Positions 1-5,486 of a DNA stretch of 5,486 nt are shown here, piece after piece. Source of the DNA: Sulfurimonas sp. (GTDB taxonomy: Bacteria; Campylobacterota; Campylobacteria; Campylobacterales; Sulfurimonadaceae); NCBI GenBank assembly GCA_003978475.1, contig QNZR01000235.1, positions 1 through 5,486 on the forward strand, in the 5' to 3' direction. Each line of letters opens with the position of its first letter. The stretch's first letter is position 1. The translations under genes were made by a program, and so were the position numbers. A model generated the notes under the pieces. That model worked only from the letters and a program-made list of their open reading frames with translations. It was not told the DNA's origin and made no database searches.

Positions 1-699
1 AAAGATGAGGCCATTATGAACGGATATACGGTTGTGGATCCGGCAACGGTCATTTCAACACACATGAGTGAACTGGTTAAAAAACATGCCGAAGAGCTGC
101 TTTCACGTCAGGATGTCCAAACCCTCATTGACAAAATTAAAACTGATTTTCCGGTTATTGTCGATGACCTGCTTAAAGTAGCGAGCGTCGGACTGATTCA
201 ACGTATTTTTAAAGCACTGCTACATGAGCATATACCGCTTAAAGACATACTCACCATTTTAGAAACTATTGCCGACATTGCCGAGTATACCAAAAATGTC
301 GATATCATTACCGAGCAGGTACGCGCCAAACTCTCCCGTACCATTACGGCAATGTACAAAGATGACGAAGGGGTCATTAAACTCTTGACCTTTGATACGC
401 AAAGCGAGCAGAAACTCTTGGAAAAATCTCATGAACAAGACGGAGTACGCAATTTTTTACTCAATGTCGGTGAGATCAATCAGCTGATTCAAGCCACTAG
501 CGACAAAGCAGCCGAGATACTTCAAAAAGGGGTCTCTCCGGTCATTATTATTGTCGATCCTCTTTTACGCCGCCCGCTTGCAGAAATTTACGAACGATTT
601 GGTCTGGATGTCGTCACTCTCTCACATGCAGAGATTGACTCCAATGCCAAATTTGAAGTTTTAGGATCGATCACTATTGAAATAGAAGGAACCTCGTGA
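1..699 (+). CDS. flhA: Flagellar biosynthesis protein FlhA, C-terminal part (5' end outside window)
   Basis: FlhA is an inner-membrane component of the flagellar type III export apparatus; its cytoplasmic C-terminal domain forms a ring that receives export substrates and chaperones. The frame is open from base 1 and ends at TGA 697-699, giving 232 visible residues, about the last third of a protein that is usually around 700-735 residues. The ATG at base 16 is internal, because the codons before it (KDEAI) continue the conserved stretch. Recognition rests on the FlhA signature GYTVVDPATVISTH near the visible start, followed by KKHAEELLSRQDVQ, LTILETIADIAEYTK, ALHEHIPLKD-type helices and LSRTITAMY. 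Near the end, the VSPVIIIVDPLLRRPL strand-turn is typical of the last FlhA-C subdomain. The N-terminal membrane helices lie to the left of the window. The version of the signature seen here favours flagellar FlhA over its virulence-system homologue SctV. The DHH phosphoesterase gene overlaps its end by 4 bases. No frameshift or truncation is seen in the visible part. Confidence 0.95.
   Translation, partial: KDEAIMNGYTVVDPATVISTHMSELVKKHAEELLSRQDVQTLIDKIKTDFPVIVDDLLKVASVGLIQRIFKALLHEHIPLKDILTILETIADIAEYTKNVDIITEQVRAKLSRTITAMYKDDEGVIKLLTFDTQSEQKLLEKSHEQDGVRNFLLNVGEINQLIQATSDKAAEILQKGVSPVIIIVDPLLRRPLAEIYERFGLDVVTLSHAEIDSNAKFEVLGSITIEIEGTS
684..690 (+). promoter_or_regulatory. Ribosome binding site for the DHH phosphoesterase gene
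   Basis: AGAAGGA lies inside the last codons of flhA, five bases before the GTG at 696. The good spacing and the GTGA overlap (start GTG 696-698, flhA stop TGA 697-699) support GTG 696 as the real start. They also suggest reinitiation by ribosomes finishing flhA. The conserved motif I of the protein begins only nine residues after this start, so no later start is plausible. Confidence 0.7.
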
Positions 700-1775
700 A
701 AAAAATCTATCACCTCTCCCATATTGACCTTGACGGCTACGGCTGCCAGCTGGTTATGAGCTATACCCCTTATGATATTACCTCTTATAATGCCAATTAT
801 GGCGCTGAGGTACTTGAACGTCTCAACGAAATACTCGAGGCCGTGACAAGCCATAATGATGACGCTATCATTCTCATTAGTGATTTAAACCTCTATCCTG
901 ATGAAGCACGGATGCTCGATAATGAGGTACAAAAACTCGTCGAGAAAGGAAGAACAATCACCATTGTTCTTTTAGATCATCACGGCAGTGGTGAAGAGTC
1001 GGCAAAAAGATATGCCTGGTACTATCTCGATACCACCCGCTGCGCTACCAAAATTGTATATGACTATGCTTTGGAACACTTTGAGCTCAAAAATCATGAA
1101 CCGCAATGGCTTAAGAATTTTGTTGATGTCATTAATGCCGTTGATTTGTGGCATCAGGACGATGTCGATAACTTTGAGTATGGCAAAGTCTGTATGCGCC
1201 TCATTACAGAAACACGGGAACTCAATCGCGTCATGTTTAGCGATGAAGATCGACACTACAAACTCACACTGCTAAAACAGGCAGCGGCACTGCGACAGGA
1301 CAGTCAATCTCATATTGCACTCGATGCCAGTATCCATCACTTTAAAAAGAGCTTTTTTATGCATGACAGCGATAATACACTTGACAACCTTGCCACCGCC
1401 AAAGTGGTCTCTTTGCTTGGAAGCAAACGTGAGACTATGACCATCTATTACAAAGGATATCGTGGCTTTTTAAGTTATGGTGTCGGCAATACCTCTATTA
1501 TCGGTAACGGATTTTTGCTTGCCTATCCCGAGTATGATTTTATTGTCGATGTCAGTTATCGCGGTACCATGAGCCTGCGTGCCAATCACGGTGTTGATGT
1601 CTCCCTCATTGCTAAAGAATGGGCCAACGGCGGTGGACATCCCAATGCCTCAGGAGGACGCATTCAGGGCTTTAAGGAGCAGTTTCGGTACGATAAGGTC
1701 AAAGAACAAATTGAGAGAATCATCAACAAGAACGAATCTGTTGCCGGAAAGCTGGAAGCCAAAATACCCGTCTGA
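696..1775 (+). CDS. DHH/DHHA1 family phosphoesterase (NrnA-like nanoRNase / pAp phosphatase candidate)
   Basis: This complete 359-residue protein belongs to DHH subfamily 1, soluble Mn-dependent phosphoesterases. Characterised relatives degrade 2-5-nt RNAs, dephosphorylate pAp, or cleave linear or cyclic dinucleotides. The catalytic DHH domain occupies roughly residues 1-200. Motif I is HIDLDGYGC (H9, D11, D13), motif II is SDLN with D63, motif III is the name-giving DHH at 94-96 in LLDHHGSG, and motif IV is D150 in NAVDLW. The C-terminal DHHA1 substrate-binding domain is marked by SLRANHGVDVSLIA (293-306) and GGGHPNASGG (312-321). All expected metal ligands are present, so it should be active. 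There is no signal peptide or membrane segment, so it is cytoplasmic. The GTG start overlaps the flhA stop by 4 bases, implying co-transcription and probably coupled translation. I recall the same adjacency in H. pylori (HP1041-HP1042). The exact substrate cannot be read from sequence: nanoRNA and pAp are the best family-based guesses, and a cyclic dinucleotide-linked product is possible. Confidence 0.87.
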   Translation: MKKIYHLSHIDLDGYGCQLVMSYTPYDITSYNANYGAEVLERLNEILEAVTSHNDDAIILISDLNLYPDEARMLDNEVQKLVEKGRTITIVLLDHHGSGEESAKRYAWYYLDTTRCATKIVYDYALEHFELKNHEPQWLKNFVDVINAVDLWHQDDVDNFEYGKVCMRLITETRELNRVMFSDEDRHYKLTLLKQAAALRQDSQSHIALDASIHHFKKSFFMHDSDNTLDNLATAKVVSLLGSKRETMTIYYKGYRGFLSYGVGNTSIIGNGFLLAYPEYDFIVDVSYRGTMSLRANHGVDVSLIAKEWANGGGHPNASGGRIQGFKEQFRYDKVKEQIERIINKNESVAGKLEAKIPV

Positions 1776-1792
1776 TAATTTAGGGGTTTTTG
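1760..1792. terminator. Possible weak bidirectional terminator hairpin between convergent genes
   Basis: CAAAATACCC (1760-1769) can pair with GGGTTTTTG (1784-1792), leaving one bulged T at 1765. This gives about nine base pairs and a 14-base loop. The stop codons of both convergent genes, TGA 1773-1775 on + and TAA 1780-1782 on -, fall in the loop. The stem is mostly A-T, the T run is part of the stem rather than following it, and no strong U tract follows on either strand. It is therefore not a canonical intrinsic terminator. It is the only candidate in the 4-base gap region, and the pairing may be chance. Confidence 0.25.
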
Positions 1793-3198
1793 AGAAAATA
1801 GCGCTCAATTCCTTCCGCCAGTCCCTGTGCTAATCGCTTCTGATACGTTCGGTTTGCAAGGCGTTTTGCCTCCATGGGGTTACTGACAAACCCGACTTCG
1901 ACTAAAACTGCCGGCATCTGTGCACCTACGAGTACCCAGAAGGGGCCTTTACGTACACCGCCATCTTTAACTTTGGCATAATGGCTTCGCAACATGCGTA
2001 ACATTCCTTGTTGTATATCAATCGCAAGCTTATTGGAGGCAAGAATTTTTTCACGATTTAAGAAGTTTAAAAAACTGTCTTTGCCAAAACGGTTCATACT
2101 GTCCATATCTCTAATATTCTCCTTAGCTGCCACACGTGCGGCCCGCTTACTGTTTGCCGGAGAAAGAAAATAGGTCTCAAGCCCATAAGCCTGATGAATC
2201 TTTCCGCTTCTTGGAATAGCATTGGCATGAACAGAAATAAAAATATCGGCCTGTTTTTTATTGGCATACTCGGTACGCTTGTGCAGTTTGACGAAACGAT
2301 CACGGGTTCGCGTTAAATGAACCTTATGTCCTTTTTTTCTTAAAATTGCCACCAGCTCTTTTGAAATACGAAAGACAACCTCTTTTTCATACACACGTTT
2401 TTGATACCCAATAGCACCACTGTCTTTACCGCCATGACCCGGATCTATGACAATGGTTTTTTTTGAATGCCTGGGTGATGGTTTGAGTGCAACATTTTGA
2501 TGGATATTACTGTGTATTCCCGGTTTAATTACCAGCTTACGACCCTCATAGTAAAAACGCAATGGCAGCTTGGTATTGCTCTGTATTACCAATCGTACCG
2601 TATTTTTTTTATACTGAGACAAAGAGACACGCTTTAAGGGTGTTTTTCGCAAATTATAGTTTTTCTCTAATAACGACGTATGCATATCAAAAATATAACG
2701 ATAGTTCTTTTTCCCGGCATCTTCGAGTTTGAAATAGTTCACCCGATTTTTATCAAGTTTTTTAGAAAAAGTAATGATTAATTCACTCCCTTTCCACTGT
2801 GCTTTCGTAATACTGTGCGTGCGAATCATGGTAATTTTTTTCTTGATATTGGTCGGTTTTACAGCCGGTTTGACTACCTTGGCAGGAGGAATCACCGGTT
2901 TTACGGTATGTGTTTGATATTTAGACAGTTTTTTTTGATAGTCACCCACGTCAATATGCAGTTTCTTGCCCGAAGCAACAATACCTTGCAACGCCTTTTT
3001 TTGGAGGGTAGTATCGCCGTCAATTAATGCTTTTAAATAGAGGTTTTTATAGCTGTTGTATGCCATAAAAACCGTGTTTTTTTTGCCGCTCTTTAATGCC
3101 GTATCGGCGCGCTTCAAAAGATCCGAATTTGAAACTCCATAAAGATTCAAACACAAAAAAGCCAGTAGCAGCAAACGTAAAATCAAGCGATTATTCAC
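1780..3198 (-). CDS. amiA: Periplasmic N-acetylmuramoyl-L-alanine amidase (AmiA, Amidase_3 family)
   Basis: This zinc amidase cleaves the bond between N-acetylmuramic acid and L-alanine in peptidoglycan; Campylobacterota orthologues act in daughter-cell separation and cell shape. The protein is 472 residues from GTG 3198. Residues 1 to about 21 form a Sec-type signal peptide (basic start, Leu-rich core). Residues 23-95 are a Lys-rich, probably helical segment and 97-121 a Pro/Lys/Val linker. Residues 124-226 form a beta-rich AMIN-like domain, expected to bind the cell wall and help localise the enzyme. The catalytic domain runs from about 247 to 470. Zinc ligands are H255 (IDPGHGGKDSGA), E271 (YEKEVV) and H324 (SVHAN), and the catalytic Glu is E434 (VEVGFVSN). 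The stretch at about 345-400 sits where AmiB/AmiC enzymes carry the inhibitory helix relieved by LytM-type activators. It is the last gene of the tyrS-fabX-amiA unit visible here. The start is uncertain: TTG 3186 (468 residues) has the better-spaced ribosome binding site. Four A8 runs occur in the coding strand. Confidence 0.93.
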   Translation of the reverse strand: MNNRLILRLLLLAFLCLNLYGVSNSDLLKRADTALKSGKKNTVFMAYNSYKNLYLKALIDGDTTLQKKALQGIVASGKKLHIDVGDYQKKLSKYQTHTVKPVIPPAKVVKPAVKPTNIKKKITMIRTHSITKAQWKGSELIITFSKKLDKNRVNYFKLEDAGKKNYRYIFDMHTSLLEKNYNLRKTPLKRVSLSQYKKNTVRLVIQSNTKLPLRFYYEGRKLVIKPGIHSNIHQNVALKPSPRHSKKTIVIDPGHGGKDSGAIGYQKRVYEKEVVFRISKELVAILRKKGHKVHLTRTRDRFVKLHKRTEYANKKQADIFISVHANAIPRSGKIHQAYGLETYFLSPANSKRAARVAAKENIRDMDSMNRFGKDSFLNFLNREKILASNKLAIDIQQGMLRMLRSHYAKVKDGGVRKGPFWVLVGAQMPAVLVEVGFVSNPMEAKRLANRTYQKRLAQGLAEGIERYFLKNP

Positions 3199-4282
3199 CC
3201 TCTACAAGCTTATGCATGAGCTCTTTAACAGAGATCAGTTCGGTTAATCTATAACCATTCGTGCCACTGAAAAAGAGTCCAAACTCCGTATTGCCCATGT
3301 AGGCATCACTCAAACGATCAGCAATACAAAAACCGACCTCTTTTGCCTCTACTCCGCGATTGCACGGCGCTACACAATTGGAAATGCACTTAATGGCCGG
3401 TCCCGTCCGTGTTTCTATTAATCGGGTTAAATTGGTACGAATACCCTGTGCCGGATACCCTACCGGTGATCCCATAAGCTGAATATCTTCTTCTTTGGCA
3501 TCCAAAAGTACCTGTTTAAAATTGTCATGCGCATCACACTCAAAGGTTCCTATAAAACGCGTTCCCATCTGCACACCCGTCGCCCCCAGTGCCATCATCT
3601 GCTCGATGTCCTGTTTATTCCAGATACCACCGGCGGCAAATACGGGAATATTTCCCCAGTTAGCCGCTTCTGCAATCACCGGTTCTACCAGATTTTCCAG
3701 CTGATTTTCCGGTAGTTTGCACTGCTCATAGGTAAAGCCCTGATGTCCTCCGCTTTTGGGTCCTTCTAAAATAAAGGCATCCGGCAGGCGATTGTAGCGT
3801 TTCTGCCAGCGTTTGCAGATAATTTTCATGGCTTTGGCCGAGGAGATAATCGGTACCAGTGCAACATCAGGATAATCTACCGTAAATTCAGGCATGTTCG
3901 TCGGTAATCCGGCGCCGGTAATAATAATATCCGCACCCGCTTCACAGGCATCTTTAACGACACGGCCGTACTCACTCATGGCATAAAGAATATTACAGGC
4001 AAGCGGCTTCTTGCCGCAAATCTTCCGGGCATTTTCAAAAATTTTCTTAAGAGCCGAGGGTGAATAAAAATTGGCAGCTTCCAGGGGACGATCCGCCACC
4101 AAACGTTCTACATGTATTTTATTCTCATAGTAACCGGTACCAACAGAACTAATCACACCCAAACCGCCCTCTTTGGAAACGTTACCGGCAAGCTGATCCC
4201 AGCTGATGCCCACACCCATACCGCCTTGAATAATTGGTATATCAATCTTATGGTTACCGATTTTTACTGACTTGTAACCCAT
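3191..4282 (-). CDS. fabX: FabX-like flavin- and Fe-S-dependent acyl-ACP dehydrogenase/isomerase (nitronate monooxygenase superfamily)
   Basis: This 363-residue FMN-binding TIM-barrel protein belongs to the 2-nitropropane dioxygenase / nitronate monooxygenase / FabK superfamily. Superfamily motifs are QGGMGVG (19-25), GAGLP (123-127), EGPKSGGHQG (173-182, with the conserved active-site histidine H180), FAAGGI (215-220) and GVQMGTRF (236-243). A C-terminal cysteine set, C299, C303, C307 and C319 (C-x3-C-x3-C-x11-C), is not a feature of classical nitronate monooxygenases. From memory, H. pylori FabX (HP0773) is in this family, carries a [4Fe-4S] cluster, and oxidises and isomerises saturated decanoyl-ACP to the cis-3-enoyl form, so making unsaturated fatty acids. 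HP0773 also lies between tyrS and amiA, as this gene does. I infer the same role here, in the cytoplasm with ACP-bound substrates. The ATG start shares one base with the tyrS stop (TAATG). The product end overlaps amiA if amiA starts at GTG. Alternatives are a FabK-type enoyl-ACP reductase or a true nitronate monooxygenase, both less likely. Confidence 0.8.
   Translation of the reverse strand: MGYKSVKIGNHKIDIPIIQGGMGVGISWDQLAGNVSKEGGLGVISSVGTGYYENKIHVERLVADRPLEAANFYSPSALKKIFENARKICGKKPLACNILYAMSEYGRVVKDACEAGADIIITGAGLPTNMPEFTVDYPDVALVPIISSAKAMKIICKRWQKRYNRLPDAFILEGPKSGGHQGFTYEQCKLPENQLENLVEPVIAEAANWGNIPVFAAGGIWNKQDIEQMMALGATGVQMGTRFIGTFECDAHDNFKQVLLDAKEEDIQLMGSPVGYPAQGIRTNLTRLIETRTGPAIKCISNCVAPCNRGVEAKEVGFCIADRLSDAYMGNTEFGLFFSGTNGYRLTELISVKELMHKLVEGE
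3195..3203 (-). promoter_or_regulatory. Shine-Dalgarno-like sequence deciding the amiA start
   Basis: Read on the - strand, AGAGGGTGA spans 3203 down to 3195. It abuts or contains the GTG at 3198, so it cannot serve that start with normal spacing, but it lies 8 bases before the in-frame TTG at 3186. The GTG start gives an 8-base overlap with the upstream gene and a more basic signal peptide; the TTG start gives a 4-base gap. The sequence alone does not settle it. Confidence 0.45.
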
Positions 4283-5481
4283 TACTTCACCTTCACGTGT
4301 GCAAATTTTCGTTTTCCAACCTGTAAAACATACTCGCCGCTCTCAAGCTGTAACTGCTCATCACTCAGTTTAATTTGGTCTATTTTAACAGCCCCTTGCT
4401 TAATATCTCGTCTTGCCTGCGAAGTAGATGGCTCAAGTCGGCACTCCTGTAACGCTTTTGCAATCCACAACGGTCCGCTCAGCTCAAAGGTAGCGATATC
4501 GGTTGGAATAGCACTTTTGGCGTGCACTTTCTCAAACTCTGTCTGTGCCACCTCTGCCGCTTCTACACCATGAAAACGGCTCACTAGCTCCAGAGCCAGC
4601 ATCTCTTTAACTTTTTTGGGGTGGTGTGTGCCGGCAACGACTCCCTCATGAAGCCGGGCAATCTCCTGGAGTGACTTGGCACTCAAAAGCTCATAATAGC
4701 GCCACATCAGAGTATCGGAGATGCTTAAAATTTTACCAAACATGTCATTGGGTGCATCACAAACCCCGATATAATTGTTCAAAGACTTGCTCATCTTCTG
4801 TACGCCATCAAGCCCCTCTAAAATCGGCATCATCAACACCACTTGCTGCTTTGGCTTTTCATATGCGCGCTGTAGATGCCGTCCCATCAGCAAATTGAAC
4901 TTTTGATCGGTTCCGCCAACTTCAACATCACTCTCAAGATGTACGCTGTCGTATCCCTGTAGCAGTGGATAGATAAACTCGCTAATCGAAATGGAAACGC
5001 CGCTTTTATAGCGTTTTTCAAAATCATCACGTTCTAACATTCGTGCGACATTATAGGTCGTCGTCAACTCCAGCATACCGGCGGCTCCCAGAGGATTAAT
5101 CCATTGGGAATTAAATACGACCTCGGTCTGTTTCGGATCCAGTATTTTAAACACCTGCTCCTTATAACTTTTGGCATTCGCCTCAATATCAGCAGGAAGC
5201 AATTTTTTACGGGTCTCACTCTTCCCCGTCGGATCACCGATTTGTGCGGTAAAATCGCCAATAAGAAATTGTATGATAGCGCCATACTTTTGAAACGTTG
5301 CCAACTTTTGAAGCAATACCGTATGCCCCAGGTGCAGATCCGGTGCCGTAGGGTCAAATCCCGCCTTTACCGTATAGCGCTTGCCTTCATTAAAGTAGGC
5401 TCTAAGCAAGGCTGTCATACGCTCTTCATCTATAATCTCTGCCGTTCCTCGCCGTATCTCTTTTAAAGCATCTTCTATCAT
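4282..5481 (-). CDS. tyrS: Tyrosyl-tRNA synthetase (KMSKS / TyrZ-type subgroup)
   Basis: Class I aminoacyl-tRNA synthetase that attaches tyrosine to tRNA-Tyr in the cytoplasm; 399 residues, the usual length for the KMSKS-bearing subgroup. The Rossmann catalytic domain carries the HIGH motif as HLGH (50-53) after AGFDPTAPDL, and KMSKS at 229-233. Tyrosine-pocket residues are in YPLLQGYDS (Y171, Q175, D178), followed by GGTDQKFN (189-196). The C-terminal part, about residues 336-399, is an S4-type RNA-binding domain containing SQARRDIKQGAVKI and ending in the YVLQVGKRKFAHV strand pair. The position equivalent to Tyr34 of Geobacillus TyrRS is K39, as in other KMSKS-type enzymes I recall; E. coli TyrS instead has KFGKT. 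All key motifs are present and the gene is intact. The ATG at 5481 fits the family N-terminus, but only five bases upstream are visible, so the ribosome binding site and promoter lie outside. In H. pylori and C. jejuni the gene upstream is spoT; that is a prediction for the sequence to the right. Confidence 0.96.
   Translation of the reverse strand: MIEDALKEIRRGTAEIIDEERMTALLRAYFNEGKRYTVKAGFDPTAPDLHLGHTVLLQKLATFQKYGAIIQFLIGDFTAQIGDPTGKSETRKKLLPADIEANAKSYKEQVFKILDPKQTEVVFNSQWINPLGAAGMLELTTTYNVARMLERDDFEKRYKSGVSISISEFIYPLLQGYDSVHLESDVEVGGTDQKFNLLMGRHLQRAYEKPKQQVVLMMPILEGLDGVQKMSKSLNNYIGVCDAPNDMFGKILSISDTLMWRYYELLSAKSLQEIARLHEGVVAGTHHPKKVKEMLALELVSRFHGVEAAEVAQTEFEKVHAKSAIPTDIATFELSGPLWIAKALQECRLEPSTSQARRDIKQGAVKIDQIKLSDEQLQLESGEYVLQVGKRKFAHVKVK
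4287..4294 (-). promoter_or_regulatory. Ribosome binding site for fabX within the tyrS 3' end
   Basis: Read on the - strand, GAAGGTGA spans 4294 to 4287, with its AAGG core seven bases before ATG 4282. It lies in the last codons of tyrS. The TAATG junction (stop TAA 4284-4282, start ATG 4282-4280) favours translational coupling of fabX to tyrS and supports this start. Confidence 0.6.
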
Positions 5482-5486
5482 CTCTT

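Noticed and set aside
16..699. ATG at 16 as the start of a separate 227-residue protein
   Set aside because: The frame is open to base 1 and the residues on both sides of this ATG belong to the continuous FlhA signature, so it is an internal methionine of a gene cut by the window edge.
588..1256. Minus-strand open frames opposite flhA and the DHH gene
   Set aside because: Both (588-854 and 972-1256) are shadows of conserved genes; the translations have no recognisable motifs.
3135..3160. Cysteine at residue 16 of AmiA as a lipoprotein anchor
   Set aside because: The residues before it are AFL; position -1 is Leu rather than Gly, Ala or Ser, so it does not form a lipobox. A normal Sec signal peptide fits better.
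3326..3388. C-x3-C-x3-C as a radical SAM motif
   Set aside because: Radical SAM enzymes use C-x3-C-x2-C, normally near the N-terminal end of the barrel. Here the spacing differs, the cysteines are C-terminal, and the fold motifs are those of an FMN barrel.
5104..5466. Open frame of 120 codons on the + strand opposite tyrS
   Set aside because: It lies wholly antisense to a well-conserved synthetase, its translation resembles no family I know, and no ribosome binding site stands out.
1..5486. CRISPR arrays, tRNA or rRNA genes, insertion sequences, inverted repeats, phage genes or defence genes
   Set aside because: Nearly every base is accounted for by five conserved housekeeping genes; I saw no regularly spaced repeats, no structural RNA signatures and no transposase or integrase motifs.

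Overview
The window looks like ordinary, very compact core chromosome of a motile member of the Campylobacterota (formerly Epsilonproteobacteria). The evidence is the protein sequences and the gene order. A tyrS, flavin enoyl-reductase-like gene, amiA string is the order I recall from Helicobacter pylori (HP0774-HP0773-HP0772) and Campylobacter jejuni (tyrS next to Cj1270c and Cj1269c). A flagellar flhA followed by a DHH phosphoesterase gene is likewise recalled from H. pylori (HP1041-HP1042). I cannot name the genus. The moderate base composition and the flagellar gene would fit a free-living relative such as Sulfuricurvum or Sulfurimonas, but this is a guess.

Layout: two transcription units converge. 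On the + strand, bases 1-1775 hold the 3' third of flhA (cut by the left edge) and, overlapping it by 4 bases, a complete DHH/DHHA1 phosphoesterase gene that starts with GTG. On the - strand, reading from the right edge leftwards, are tyrS (tyrosyl-tRNA synthetase), a fabX-like flavoprotein gene and amiA (periplasmic N-acetylmuramoyl-L-alanine amidase). tyrS and fabX overlap by one base. fabX and amiA overlap by 8 bases if amiA starts at GTG, or are 4 bases apart if it starts at TTG. The two units meet tail to tail with only 4 bases between stop codons. There is no intergenic stretch of useful length, no RNA gene, no mobile element and no CRISPR array.

How the genes work: FlhA is the export gate of the flagellar type III secretion apparatus. 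The DHH protein probably degrades very short RNAs and/or pAp, and is likely translationally coupled to FlhA. TyrRS charges tRNA-Tyr. The fabX-like protein probably introduces the double bond during unsaturated fatty acid synthesis. AmiA cleaves peptidoglycan stem peptides during daughter-cell separation. The last three are unrelated housekeeping functions sharing one tightly packed operon.

I found no sign of an undescribed system. The most useful point is that the gene most pipelines would call nitronate monooxygenase carries the four-cysteine C-terminal pattern and neighbourhood of FabX. Smaller points are an uncertain amiA start codon, clustered A8 runs in amiA, and an imperfect hairpin holding both convergent stop codons in its loop.
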